Counted from the stretch's first letter, positions 32,590 to 45,530 are shown. The stretch is DNA of 64,000 nucleotides from Pyropia yezoensis (GCA_009829735.1 CM020619.1:8112375-8176374); one strand, 5' to 3'. The notes: generated by a model from the letters alone, not told the origin. Program-made: numbers and translations.

Positions 32590-33260
32590 GCCGCTGGTGA
32601 CAGGGGCGCTCACCTTTGACTGACGAGGCCACCGCTGGTTGGGGGGCCGTGCAGGTGCGCCGCAGCGCCACCGGTTCTCACCCGCTGTAGCTTTGGCGGC
32701 GGCGGGGCAAGTGTCACCAGTTGCCGCCGCCGCCGCCGCCGCCGACCGACGAGGCCGCCGCGGGTGGGGGGGCCGTGCAGGTGCGCCGCAGCGCCACCGG
32801 TTCTCACCCGCTGTACCTTTGGTGGCGGCGGGGCAAGTGTCACCAGTTGCCGCCGCCGCCGCCGCCGCCGACCGACGAGGCCGCCGCGGGTGGGGGGGCC
32901 GTGCAGGTGCGCCGCAGCGCCACCGGTTCTCACCCGCTGTAGCTTTGGCGGCGGCGGGGCAAGTGTCACCAGTCGCCGCCGCCGCCGCCGCCGCCGACCG
33001 ACAAGGCCGCCGCGGGTGGGGGGGCCGTGCAGGTGCGCCGCACTGCCGCCTGTTCTCACCCACCCTGGCATCGGCGGCGGCGGCGCAAGTGTCACCAATC
33101 GCCGCCGCCGCCGCCGCCGCCACCGAATGACGGGGCCGCTGCTGGTGGGGAGGCCGTGCAGGTGCGCTGCACTGCCACCCGTTCTCACCCACCATGGCAA
33201 CGGCTGCGGCGGCGCAAGTGTCACCAGTCGTTGCCGCCGCAGCCACTGACCAGCAAGGCG
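32590..33260. repeat. 126-bp tandem repeat, about 5 units
   Basis: The marker CCGTGCAGGTGCG recurs at 32647, 32773, 32899 and 33025 with a 126-bp period; the next is at about 33154, with a 3-bp indel. Units contain GTGTCACCAGT and a (GCC)n run. Long frames on both strands here follow from period and indels divisible by three. Confidence 0.93.
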
Positions 33261-34195
33261 GCTGCTGGGGGGGTATTAGCTGGGCTGGCTGAGCTGCTTC
33301 TGGAGCTCACTCACCTGCACGCAGCGGCGGCGGCTCCACTGGCGCTGACGGCCGCGGCCAGCGCCGCCACTGCGAATGCTGCCGACGGACAAGACAGCCG
33401 CAGGGCGGGTGGCGTCTCGGCGTCTTGAACTGTCGCCGGTGAATACCCTCCCTAGGGACAGCGTCGGCGGCGTTGGTCGCGCCTGGCGCCACTGAAGCGG
33501 CGACGCTTGGGACGGCTGCCGTCACAGCTACCGCAGCCACCACCAGCGGCAGGCGCGAAGCCGACCGCGACCGCCACCCGATGCTGGTCGCCGCCATCGA
33601 CATCACACGGTGGCGGTAGGCGCGCTGGCAAGGTCCTTCCCATGAGCTAGCGGTGGAGGTGATGGTGGCAAATGGACATCCTGGGCAACCGCCGACGGCG
33701 GTGCATCAATAGTGGAGCATTGCAGCTGCCCAGGTGATGGCATCAGTGCTGCCGGGTCATTGTCCGGGTCAGCCCATAGGAACTGCGTGGACGACATTGC
33801 TGACTACTGCGATAATGTCTTTAGGCGGTGGGATGACTGTACGGGCAGGAACGTGGGGGTGTGCAGTTGGCCCTGAAGGCGAGGGGATGAACGGCGAGGC
33901 GATCATGACGGCAAATGCGGCGACTGAGCATGCCGGGGTCAGGTGCCTGGACATGGGGTGGACGCATACCTCCACACAGGGACTGATAAGGGTACGTAGG
34001 GTCTGCATGGATTGCGTATCGCGTTCGCACGTAAAGGTGGACCATGCAGAAAAGAGGCATACACTTGAACGTGACCAAGACATCAACGAAGACCCATAAC
34101 AACAAAGCCAAGCAGACGCACGACCACATGAGCGCTATTCTCTCAAACACCCTATAGGGGACAAAGAAGACCTCCCTAGTCGGAGGACGGGAAAG
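33261..34195. other. Non-coding spacer
   Basis: No supported gene between the 126-bp array and the stop of Plavaka-like copy C. Confidence 0.5.
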
Positions 34196-36897
34196 TCAGA
34201 CGTAACGCTGCGCGCGCGTAGTCCAGGGGTAGAACGCGTTCGTGAAGAACCGCGTGGCCCTGCGCTCCTCCGCCGTCCGCGGCTGGGTGGAGGGCATGGG
34301 CAAGAGGTCGTGCCTCCCCACAAGATCTCGCCAGTCGATATGGACCTGCTCCAGGCGGAGGACCGCGGATAGCTCATCTGCCTCGAGGCGGGGCCACTCG
34401 TCGTCGGGCGACCCGAAGTCCCACTCCAGCCGCTGGCAACCAAACTTCGTGAGGACACAGCCTCGATGAGCATCGGCACGCCGCAAGCACTGCCCCACCA
34501 CACAAGGACGACGAACGCCCGCCACCGCGCGTAGCTCGACTTTCACCATGCCCCACTGCGTCTCCCCCTCAGCGTCCTTGTACCGGATGTGTGAGAACCA
34601 AGGCGCGCCTCGGAACTTCACACTGCCGCGCACGTGCTGGCGCTCAGGTGGGGCGCCCCACTCAAACACAGCATGCTTGATGATCGTGTTGACCATGAAG
34701 GCCGTGGAGGTAGGCGGCACACCCAACGCGTTGGCCAGTCCAGCCAGTCCCGGCCGCTCCGCTACGGCTGCAAGGGAGGCGGTCACTCCGCGCTTTGAAG
34801 TCCTCAGCTGCTGCGTTGTGTCGTCGTCCTGCTCCCCGACATCACCCCCGGCGGCCGCGGCGGCCACTTCTTGGGCCGCCGCTAATAGGTCAGCGTCACG
34901 TTCATCCGCCCGCTCTTCCTCGTCAAAAGCCTTTAACACGTCAGTCTGCGTCTCTGCGGCCCGCAGCATCTGCAGCATTAGCGAGCGGCCAACCCTGTTC
35001 GTGCGTCGGAACATGGCCTCTAGGGACGCGTGTGCCGACTCGTTGAGGCTGGTGTCACCCTCCCAAAGGTTACCTACATTTCGCGGCTCTTGCAGCAGGT
35101 GGTGTGCGAGGCGGTGTAGCTTTGTGTTATGCACCTCAACGAGAAGCACCTGGATTGTGTCGACCAGCTCGTGGGCCAGCTGAGCCATCCTCTTGGCCTC
35201 CGCCTCCGTGGCCACCTCCGGGTTCGCCTGGTTGTCGCCAAACAAGAGCCCGTTCAGCTGAGCGGCTTGGCACATCATCTGCAGCACCGCGTCCTCCACA
35301 AAGGCGTTGCCAAACAGCTCGCGGTAGTCAGGGTCGTCGAAGAGAAGGCCGGCACGGTTGGCTTGGCCGGCCGCCCCTTCCTTGGACGCGTCCAAGACGG
35401 TGCCATCCGGCTCCACGGGCCGGCCCAAGGACCGCAGCGTCGTGCGCGACGATGTTAGAAGGGAAGGCGGCTCCCGCCACCCCGCTGGGCCAATGAGCCC
35501 GGCCACCATATAGGGCCAATCCACGCAGAAATGACGCCATTGACGCCCCTTCATAGTGGGCTGCTTGACTGAGCGCGGCACAAAAAATCTGGAGTAATGA
35601 AGCCGACCAAGTATGAGGCGCAGAGAATTGATGAGGAAGGTGGCAACGCAAGTCAGGAAACAGCGCTTGGCATTGCTCCGCACCCATCTTTCACTTTCAA
35701 ACCCAGAATGGCTACGCAGGTGACCTTCTGCCGCGTGCGGTCGGTCTTCCCATTACTCACCACCTTGGGAATGTTGGGGATTAGCCCGATCGTCTCCCAG
35801 GCACCGCTACCTCCACGCGCGTTGACGACAAAGATCCGGATGGGCTAGACGTCGTACGCCCCGTTCCAAGAGATGACTGCTTCATCAGCGTGCAGCCTAA
35901 TGCCTAGGACCTTCGCGTCCGGTCCGTGGATGCGCTGCACATCGGCTTGCTCCTCCAAAAATAGGTCGGAGTCCATCGTCCGCGAGTGGCGCCGATCGCC
36001 GTCCGGGCCAGGTGGAAGAGCCTCACCCAGTAGCTGCACGTCATCGGCATTGCGCAAAGCATTGATGGCGCAATCCAGCGCGTCGCGGTGGTAGTAGTTG
36101 TACAGGCCGTCGCCCACGGACAGGAGAACACGCATCCACGAGCGATCAGCCAGCACACGCGCCTCCTCACGGCATACTGCCGTGACAAGGCTGTGCGGGG
36201 TTGCCAGCTTATCGTGCAAATTGGCCTCACCCATCTGACCGTCCTGGTCGGGCACCATGGCAAGCAGCACCTTGGCCAGCATGAGCTGGTCGGGCTTGGA
36301 CATCCGGCCGCCACCACAAGTGACAATGAAGCGGAGCAGCAGCTCAAGGGCGGGTGTGTCAAAGAAGGTAGGGCGCTCCGACAGCGCGGGGTCGACGCAC
36401 GGCACCGCCTCGTCCGCCTCAGGCATCGCCGCATACAGTGCGGCGATCCTTGCCGACACACTGCCAGTCATTCTGGGCAACTGCAGCCCGTCAAACGCCA
36501 GAGACCCTCGCTCCATCCCGTCGTCGCGCGTGCGGGTGGCGTCCTCACCGTCGTTGGTGCCGTCAGGATGCGCCTCGTCCTCGGAGTCAGACTCGAGCCC
36601 AGGGTCGCCCTCCTCCTCGTCGCGAGTCACAAGGGCAGAGATGTCGTCATCCTCGTCGCTGTCGACGGAACGCCCATCGACGTCCGCGTTCACGGCGGCA
36701 GCGGCGGCCGCAGTCGCCGTCGCGTCGACCGCCTCACTCCCTGCTCCCGGCAGCGCCCCATGCTGGTCGGGCGCGGTCGGCTCACGCCACCCAGGAGGCG
36801 GCAACAGGCGGTCCTTGTCGGGATGCGTCGCCGCCATGTGACGAGCGCGGTGCAGTGACGACGAGAACGATCGCGGGCAGTACCAGCACGTACGCAT
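34196..36897 (-). pseudogene. Plavaka-like transposase with C2H2 finger, copy C (broken, internally deleted)
   Basis: The N-terminal frame (35845-36897) starts with MRTCWYCPRSF, an intact C2H2 finger (C-WY-C, 12 residues, H-MAAT-H), then a long acidic linker and the DSDLFLEE and HADEAVISWNGAYDV blocks. A frameshift at 35845 separates it from YPI...GLIPNIPKVV. About 250 residues, including the DLLH block seen in copy B, are then missing. The frame resumes after an acceptor-like site near 35592 into FFVPRSVKQ, at the same residue and phase as copy B. The 3' frame runs to 34196, with GNLWEGDTSLNES and the C-terminal NAFYPWTTRAQ. It is diverged from copies A and B, so this is an old family. Confidence 0.72.
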
Positions 36898-38966
36898 GGT
36901 GTCTGGGTTGGTCGGACGCCAGTGGGGGGACAGGCAGGAAGAGTGGGAGCGGCAGATATGGCAGAGAGGGTACAAAGAGTAGACAAAAGGTGCTTGCGAT
37001 GCGTCAGATGCGGAGCCCCTCACACACCCACGCCACTGACGGGCTCTGTGCTCTTAAGCTCCTGCCAGCCTCAGGAGCGGGAGAAATTAAAGAGCGGGAT
37101 CGAAACCCCTCGCCCCCGTGGTCGGAGCAAAAAGCGCGACCTCACAGACATCAAGCACGCCCCTCGACTGGGATCGAATCTCACGCACCTCCTGTCTGTG
37201 CGAAAGAGTCCCGGACGCCGCCTGCGAGCACCATAGACCGGATGCCCCTCCCAACGCGCTCACGAAACACGGACAAGCCGGTGGCGCCAAGCGCAACGGA
37301 CACGCAGGCGCGGGATCCTCCATCCACCGCCATACACTCCGTACGGGCGGGACGGGAGAGGGCGCTCCACAACCACGCCATTTGCTCATCAGCCAGTGGA
37401 CCTGTGCGGCCGTGAAAAAGAAAGAGCAGACTTTCGTAGCACTGCAGCACGCCACCGCCACCTCTCGAGCTCCAGACAGTGAGAATGCTGAATAAACCAG
37501 ACCATGGCGCCAGCCACATAAGATCATCCTACAGCGCGTGCGACACAGAGAGCTCTCGCGCCTCAGCTGAAGCAAGAAGGTGCCACGCGAAGAGGCACGT
37601 CACCGATCCCTCCACGCCACTCAGCCGGCGCCTGGTGCAAGAGCTGCGTGCAGAGGACTCGCCAAGTGCACGAAAGACGCGGAACGCACCTTGGCCGCCG
37701 TGGTATCTTGTCAGGGTGGGGCAGCCATTGTGAAGCAGTGGCCCGTCTGCGAACATGGCCGTGCACGCCGGCGGGGCATGATGGACACAGCCGAAGACGA
37801 CAAGACGTGCGGCTCCAGCCTCGTTGGTCCTCGAACCGTATCCGTTGCTCCGAGATCGTGAATTGTGTGGCAAGCTGCGTACTTGCATCAAATAGAGTCC
37901 ACTTCGATACAAAAGCGTGAGAATAGTTCCAGAACTCGGTACATCCAGCCATGGAAATGGAGAATGTGCTGCTGTAAGATCGTCCTACAGTGTGCGAGAG
38001 CCAATATATGGGCGCATGCTTTAAAATTAGATGATACAGTCCCGTCAATTTACTGAAAAATTAGGACGGCGTGAACTCGGCTCGACCGCTCAGCTAGAGT
38101 CTTTACGAAACTGATTGATACTTGGGGATTCGTGCATGACTTGGACCCAGCGCTCCCGCCGATGTCGTTGGCCCACTGCGGCTGGTCTGTGGTCTACGGG
38201 AGTCCTTGTCCCCGTGCTGTTCCGTTGTGCTGCGAACGGATCGCCGTGACGGCGTGTCAGCGCTCCTGTGGCAGCGAGTAGCTGGCGACGTCCCACAGTG
38301 GGGTGCGCTTCCTTTGCGGGGTACGTGGCGCGCCCCATTTGTGATTGACACACTGGACCTAACGGCTCATCGTCTGGGCGTGCTCACCACGAGGAGACCC
38401 GGAGTCTCGCTGCTGTGATAAGTGCTGCATGCTCCGTGGCTCGCAATTGCAGTAAGCTTCGTCTTTTCCATTCCGAACCCGCATGCGCGCACCTTCTGTC
38501 TTGACCGTTTTGCTGCGCTCTGTACCCCGACCGTTTCGCCGACGTCCTCCCGCCCTTTTTTGTGCCTGTGACGATTGTGACGGTGCAATGCGGCTGCCGG
38601 CGAGAGGTGTGGCGGCGTGCTGGTGGGGCTGCTGAGCGGGTGGCGCGGCGCAGGAGTGCTACGCGCCAAGCAGCCGACGCTGCGGGAACCGGCTATTTCT
38701 CAGAGTGCGCACGTGGTGAGGAGCGCGCTGCGCTGCACCTGCAGATTGAGTCGGAATGGCGGGCTGCGTAACAGGTACGCATCTGATGGCAACTGGGAGC
38801 TGGGCGCTGGTATAAGAGTGCCGTGCTTGAGACGAAGGCAGCCACATCCGACGTGCACCCATTTACCATCCCGTACGCTTGCACTTCCCCTTCCCTGCTG
38901 CCACCCTCGTTTCTCACCTTGTCACTGCCACTTCTTTGTGCTGTCTGGCTCTCCCCTGTCCGCATT
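36898..38966. other. Non-coding spacer
   Basis: No gene supported. 37400-38060 is less GC-rich than its surroundings. A short direct repeat TAAGATC(A/G)TCCTACAG occurs near 37518 and 37974. Confidence 0.5.
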
Positions 38967-40620
38967 ATGCAACGTACTACCAACACCGCACAGGGAATGC
39001 CTGGCGCCGAAGGCCGCCCCCCCTCGGACTACGTGCAGCCTCCGTCTGCCGCCGGGCCGCGGCTGCTTCCGTCGGCGTCGTTGGAGTATGGGCCCAACGG
39101 CTTGTCCTTTTATTCACCGGAGTCTCTGCCGGGGGGGCGGCCGTCGGTGCTGCCCGCGAGCCAGCGCTGTTGGGCATGCGTGGGCTCTACTACAACCGTG
39201 CCGGCCGCTCGCTGCTGCACGCGGACAACCTGCCGACTCCCGCCCATCCTATGGCGGCCTAGTCGGCGTCCCCACTCTCCACGGGCACGTACGGGTCAAC
39301 CGCGGCGGCCGCCGCAGATTCGCGTGCCGGCTCGGCTTGTGCCTTGAACGGTGACTTGCCGCCTATGCCGCTGCCATCGTACGATAGTCGACCTCGTAGG
39401 GCGGTTGGCAATGCTGTCCAGCTTAACAGTGACCTTCACGAAGGGGACGCTGTGGCGGCTGGCGACCGCTCGCTCGCTCTCCCTGGGGGGCGCTCACGAG
39501 CTCGGGTTGGGGACTCTTCCCACCCGCACGCTCAGAATTGGTCCTCCGACGCGTCTACTATGCCTGTGCACTGGGGGCGCCGTCGCGTCCCCCCCATGGA
39601 GCTTGACATTCGCCCTATGCGCAACGGCGGCGCCCCTGACTCGTCCACCACGCACATAGCAACGCCTCCGGCGTCCCTGACGGGGCAGGCGGACGCCCCT
39701 GCAGCGCCATCCGCAGCGGCGCCGGCAGTGCCGCCGCCAGCAAGCCGTTACACAGGCGCGGAGCGGTCTCTTCCTGCTCGTGCTGCTAGTCATGCGACGC
39801 CCCCGACCGGTCGTCGTGGACGGGCTGGTGCGCGCTCTCGTTCTCCGTCACCCAAGCGCCGCGGTACGGCCGGCTCTGCCGGCGTCCGGCCTGCCGCTGC
39901 TCAACCGGGTGCCCCTGTCACCCTGGATGTGGTGGTCCGCGCATTGGCTTTCGGATTTAAGGCCGTTGACAACAGGCTGTTGCGGTTGCAGAAGAGCGTA
40001 GACGGCATCTCGAACGTGGTCGGTACGAGTGCAGGCAAGCTAGACAACTTCAATGTTTGGGCGCAGTCTGTAACAAGCGCCCAGGGAGTGACGGCGGCAG
40101 CGCTGGCGGAGCTGCAGGCCGCAAGCAGCGGTAATGGTAGCGGAAGCCCTGCGGCAGCAGCAGGTAATGGGACTCCCGCGCCGATCGACAGGGAAGCCGA
40201 AGTCGACGAGAACGCGGTCGCACGTGGCAAGGCCGACAGAGTGAAGGTATGTCTGTGTCTGAGTGGTTGGGATACATGCCGTGCTGTACAACCCCTGTCT
40301 CTTCGTCGACAATTTTTATGTGCTCAAGCATGGCTTCTAACGTTTGCCACCTTGATGCTGTCCGTGCGCTCGCTCACACTCCCGATTGTGCTGGTTTTGG
40401 TCCACCCCTGTGCTTTTCAGGACCTCCTGCTACCCGAGCTGCGAAAGAACCTCTGCAACGCAGCAGACGCTACCAGCGTCTATCAAGCGAGCTCGTCGCA
40501 CAACCGCATGCTACTGCGTCTGACCATGGAGGAGTTGAGCCTGTCGGCGACGGACGCGAGCGCGTTCCTCCATTCACGCGTGCGGTTCCCCTCCAAGTCC
40601 CGCTCGGGCCGCACCATCAA
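38967..40620 (+). pseudogene. Unrecognised repetitive gene, copy 2 (C-terminally truncated)
   Basis: This copy parallels copy 1 at 29480: ATG at 38967, a Pro/Ser/Arg-rich N-terminal part with a frame change before 39344, a helical segment (VVRALAFGFKAVDNRLLRLQ), then an intron at 40247-40420 (GTATGT...TTTTCAG, phase 0, 174 bp) and exon 2 beginning DLLLPELRKNL. The intron length is a multiple of three and free of stops, so the frame reads through it. Similarity to copy 1 ends near 40620. The frame continues to 41188 in unrelated GC-rich sequence. No known domain recognised. Confidence 0.55.
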
Positions 40621-41404
40621 GACAGTTAGCCGCACCCAGGGGACAACGGCCGCACGCCAAGCACCAGCAGGGAGCCGACGGCCCGTACAACACCACAGCC
40701 GGGGGAGTGACAGCCCGCCCGCTGTTGCCTACCACGTCGCGGCACCCAGGGGACAATGGGCCCCCCGCGCAGCACTCGCTGCGTTCAGCGGTGTTCTGCG
40801 TCCGTCCGCCGCCAATCAGCAAGCACGCCGGTCCGAGCGGCACCGCCCCATGCTCCGAATGGTGGCCGTCGCAGCTGCTGCGGCCGGTCCGCGACGGCGC
40901 CGTGGGCCGCTGGCCGCGGGTACCGCGGCCGGCTGGGAGCGGACGCCGCGGGCGCCCGCACCAGCCGCGGCTGGCGGCGGCACCCAGCGGGCTGCCATCC
41001 GCCGGCCCCGCGACCTCGTACCATTGCAGCACTTCAATTGCGATAGAAACAACTCCAACACCTGTGTTCGACCTCGATCCGATTCACTTGATCACGCGCT
41101 GCACACGCGACTGGCGGCCTCGTGGGTGGCTTCGGTATCCTTGCAGCTGGCGACCAAAGTAATAGAACGCCGGATTATTCGCGAATAGAGCCTGCATAAA
41201 AAGCGACTAAATCTCCGCATTCGCCAGGGTGCAGATGTTCGTGACGATTTGCATAACCTGTGACGGTGGCGCCACGGCTGGACGCGCCCTCACACGTCGT
41301 GTCGGTGCCGCTGGCCACTTCGCCGCCTCCCAGAGCGACTCTAATGGCGCCACGGACCAAGTCCTGGTGCACTGACACGCCGGCGCCCCGCGCACACACA
41401 CGAC
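40621..41404. other. Non-coding spacer
   Basis: GC-rich sequence with GCACCCAGGGGACAA twice (near 40632 and 40741). No separate gene supported. Confidence 0.45.
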
Positions 41405-44400
41405 CTAGTGTCTATTCTACCTTGCAAAAGCTTCATATGAATCCGTCCAGAGACTCATTTGAAGCTCTTCTCGGATCGCCCGATGCAGCACCCATTCACA
41501 TGAAATCGGGTATTCATCCACCTACGAGATCACTCTCTGACGCTTCACGGCGGCCGTGCACCGCGAGCCACTGTTGGCAACAGCTGAACACAGAGCGCGT
41601 GACCACGAGACTCTGTCGCCGCATGAAAAATTATAGGTGCTCGTCGACAGCTGCCCGCAACACCGCCCTGTCAACGCCCCGTCCCAGCAGTGCCACTTCT
41701 TCAACACGCCCCCCCCACGATCCCGCCGGCTCATCTGCCCGCCCTCTCTGCCACCACTCGATACCGACGGGATCCACCGGTGTGGCGCCATCACGTGACA
41801 GAACCCACCGAACCAGACCGGTCTGTAGCCAAAGCACGTCGCTCGTATGCGTCTACCGGCCCCCCCCATGCTGGCAGGGGGCCCTTTTCGAGACACGGTC
41901 GCTGACCCACCCTCGCGGCCCATTCGTCCGTTGCCACTGCCAGCCCACCCCCCGTCCCTCCCCCTGCCCCGCAACGCCCCGGTCAGCTGGCCGCTCTCCA
42001 AACCGCTGTCCTCACTCAACGTGGACCCCTGCCTGGCGAGATTACACCACGTGCACCGCGCTGTGGCCCCCTCCAACACGCGGTAGCTTCTCGCGCGATC
42101 GCTACATACAGTCCCACTGTTATACCACAACATGGGAGGCGTGCGCACGACGAGGGAGGTGCCAGTCCCTCCTGCGCGCCCCCCCTTCCACCCGCCTCCA
42201 TACATCGTCACACTCCGTCTATGCTGAGAGCGCTCGCCGTCACGAACGTTGGCACTCGCGACGCAGCCACGCGCATCCCATAGGGTCGCCAACAAATTTA
42301 CCCAAGCGCTGACAGCCCGCCCGACGCGCGACACCTTGGTGCCCGCCCACAGTAGATTCACTTCACCCTCGCCATCCCGTCGCACACTCATCGCATGCGT
42401 GCTCCGCATGTGGCCTGCGAAGCAAGATCTGCCGGTGCGCGGGCCACACAGAAACGCCTCCTTGACTCCCGGGGTATCGCGGCAGGTTGAGCAAACAAGA
42501 GAAGTCTTGTAGGAGCACTCCAGACACTGGCGCTGGGCCAAGTGGTTGGTTGATGGATGCCGCCGCTTGGTTGTGGGTACCAAATGCGTGCCCACCCCGT
42601 ACGCCAGGTGCGTCACATCCTCCTCAGGATTGGCAGGCACCGCCCGCTGCCGTGTGCCGGTGACGTCAAAGGTGTTGTCGATGAGCTCGGTCGCGAGTAG
42701 CTCGTAGAACTGAGTCTGCAGGAGTGTCGCGGCAGGCCCTCTTGCGCCATGGTACAGCATCCACGAGTCGACAAGGCAGATGCCCAGCAACGAGTGGTTG
42801 ACACGCGTTGACCAGTCGTGTGTGCCCAGCTTCTTCTCAAGCCGCAGATCGTCCTGCCGACAACGGTTGTGCCGGTCAATCTGAGAGCAACTGCCATAGT
42901 AGATCTCTGCCACACGAGGTTGACGAACGATCAGGGACACCCGTTGAGCTCCACCCTCTTCCGTTTCCCGCCACCGCAAGCGCTCGTACGGGGTGCCCGG
43001 TTGGTTGCTGGAAGCGGAGGCAATAAAGTACGGCCTCTCGCGATCCACCCATACCACGGCCATCAGGTCCGGCCGGCCGGACTCATCTCGATGGACCATG
43101 GTCACTTGATCCCCTCGACCGCAGAGCTCGCGAGCGGAGAGGAACGCCAGAGGAAACAGCCGATGTGCTGTCTTCACGACGCCGATGAAGCGTAAGCCAG
43201 CCGCCTTCAGAGCCATGGCCGCCCCAACACTTGCGAAATAAGAATCGGCGCACACAATCCGGTCCGTCCCCGACCATGGCTCCACCAACCGCATCATGAT
43301 GACAGTGCCGTGGGCTCCGGCACGTTCCTCCTCAGTAAAGCTCGCATGCTGGTCCGCAGAGGTGGTGACCACGTGAAGCCGCAGCATGATCCCGCTCCGG
43401 CCGCAGGCGGCGTCTTGAATCTCACAGCCGTTTTCGGGCTTCCGATCGATAGCTACGTAGTTGGGCAAGCCCCGCGATATCCAGTGACCCCCTTGACCGT
43501 ACCACCGCTATATCGACTCATCCACGCAGATGGTGTCACCGGGGGTGACACTGGCTGCACGGTGGGCATTGATCGACCGCACGAAGTCGTTGACCAGCCC
43601 CCATCGTCGTTGCTCCGATCCCGGGTCAGGTGCGTCGGCATCTCCCGAGTTGCTTTGACTGAAGGCCAGGCACGACCAGAGGGTGTCAAAACGACGGCGC
43701 GGCATTCCCGTGCTGCACCCAAACGCTGGTGCAGGCAAGTGCTTAGTCCTCGGAGTGGTGGGCCACAGCTCGGCACGTGTCCCAAACTCGAAGCGCGTTG
43801 AAAGAAGGAGGATGCCAAAGAACTTTAAAACCTCCCCCGGTGTGGTAGTCGGATGGCCCTTGACCACCAACCTTGCCGAGGTCAAGACCACCATCCGTGT
43901 CAGCTGGACGGGCGGGAAGACAGCCAGAAAGTAGTCCAGTGGCGAGCACGTACGCCCGGTGCCGACAGAGTCCCCCCCCTCCGTGATAATCTCGCCGCCA
44001 AGCGTGCGTACGGACCACTGGCCGCGTGCGGCAGGGCCACCGATTGGCTGCAACACGTCAGCAGGCTCCCACTTGAAGCCGTGGGCCACGACGGGTGTTG
44101 GCTGCGCTGTCGTACCCGTCGCGGCGGCGGCAGCTGCGGCGGACAGGGGTGAGGAAGAGAGTGCGGGGAGAGCCCGCTGGCTTGGGGGGTCCGCAGGGGA
44201 CTCGAGGGAGGAGGACGCCAGAGGAAGGCCCGCCTGGCTCGGCCGGTCGCACTGAGGCTTGCGAGGAGGGAGTGGGGAACGGGGACCACGTGACAGGAGG
44301 GGAGCACCTGGCCCGGCAGTGGACGCGCCGCCGACTGGCCCATTCACTTGGCTGCCCGCCTCGGCCAAGGTCTCGAGTGGAGAAGGGGTGCCGTCGGCCG

Positions 44401-45444
44401 AGGGAGCGTATCCGGTCCGCACGTTCCGCAGCCCAAGGCACTTTTACACCTTGTACCCGGACATGCGCCAGCGCGCTGTGACCGTCGTCACCAACCGGTT
44501 GTTTTCGTTCTTGTCTCTGCAAAACGCCGTCACGCAACCGTCTACCAACTTGGTAGTTGCAGCACTTCCGTACAGCCGCGCACACTCAGAGAAGTGCTTG
44601 ATGTGCACGGCCTTGGCGTGGACTGCTGCGCCAATGCTCAATCGGCTGTCCGACTTCCCCATGGTTAAAAATCCAGCGCGGAAGGGAAAAGCGTAGGTCA
44701 GCGTAGGGGGGGGCCAAGAGGTCAGAGGCGGGGGGCGGGCAGGGGAAAGTCCAAAGGGGGCGCGGGGCCGCGCGGGAATCCAGAGGGGTGGCGGGGGGGT
44801 CTGGAAAAGTTCTCAGGGGGGCACTGGGCCGGGGGGGAAGCCAGAGGGGTGGACGGGGGCGGAGAGGTAGGGGTGTTCTCGGAGATGGCGGCAGAAAGGC
44901 GGGCCCCGTCACCAGCTGCTGCCTCCTTGCGCCGCGCAGACGGAGCGGCAAACCAGGAGGGGTCGAGCGCGTGACCGTCCCCCATGCCATGCACCCGCGA
45001 CGGCACGCGACATGTACGTGGCGTCATCCCTCATCCCATGCACCCCGCAGCGCATGCGAGCGTGTGCTGGGGGGGGGGGGTGAGAGCAGATGGGTGGCGA
45101 GGTCGCGCCCTTTTTTCCCGCGCTCTGCTCTGAGCGCAAGCGCGCGCGTGCTGCTTGGGAGGCTCAGGTGGAGCGCTGGGGCGTCTGGCGCAGAGTACCG
45201 GACGGGACTGCGCGGGAGCACAGGAGTGACCTTCTGCGAGACTGGCATGAAAGTCCGCCTTGCCGTGGAACTACTGAGAGTTTAGGGACCATAATTGGCT
45301 CCAAGGTTAATCAGACAGCGCTGACAACGTTTCTGCAGTCAGAAAACAGACAGGAAGACCCAGTCCACGAGAAAACTGGATTGAAGATGAGCTTCATATG
45401 AATCTAAAAGATTCAAATGAAGCTCAAGGTAGAATAGACACTAG
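41405..45444 (-). mobile_element. piggyBac-type DNA transposon
   Basis: A 4040-bp unit bounded by perfect 20-bp terminal inverted repeats CTAGTGTCTATTCTACCTTG (41405-41424 and 45425-45444). Just inside each end sits a 15-bp palindrome arm pair built on AGCTTCATATGAATC (41429-41443 with 41452-41466; 45390-45404 with 45410-45424). It encloses a piggyBac-like transposase on the minus strand. The TTAA target expected of classical piggyBac is not seen at either junction. The right end lies seven bases from the Harbinger element. Confidence 0.75.
41522..44662 (-). pseudogene. piggyBac-like transposase (two in-frame stops)
   Basis: One reading frame runs from the ATG at 44662 to 41522, interrupted only by TAA at 44444-44446 and TAG at 43508-43510. 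The DDE_Tnp_1_7-type core shows three expected aspartate contexts: CVDESI just before the TAG, CADSYFAS near 43246, and SQIDRHN near 42875. A cysteine-rich C-terminal zinc region (CLECSYKTSLVCSTC ... CFAGH) ends near 42390. The last 290 codons look non-homologous, so the true end is probably near 42390. With single stops and no frameshift, it appears recently inactivated. An N-terminal Ser/Pro-rich region precedes the core. Confidence 0.8.
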
Positions 45445-45451
45445 ACACTTA

Positions 45452-45530
45452 GAGCACCTCTATCGGTGCGCCAAAAACTACATGGAAAACGCCATATGTT
45501 TTACATATGCATCATGGCATGTCTACCGGT
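45452..45530 (+). repeat. Harbinger left terminal inverted repeat
   Basis: Starts GAGCACCTCTATCGG and ends ATGTCTACCGGT, matching the reverse complement of 60607-60674 at both edges with a diverged AT-rich middle. Confidence 0.85.

Noticed and set aside
32374..33249. A 290-codon minus-strand frame and several plus-strand frames
   Set aside because: The 126-bp period and the 3-bp indel are multiples of three, so any open unit stays open; the products are repeats of repeat DNA.
37100..37118. tRNA-like T-arm text GGGATCGAAACCC
   Set aside because: No matching T stem, acceptor stem or anticodon arm around it.
43508..43510. Possible recoding of TAG, since an isolated TAG also occurs at 30526-30528 in an otherwise open frame
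   Set aside because: TAG appears as the normal gag stop in family B, and other pseudogene damage is common here; simple nonsense mutations suffice.
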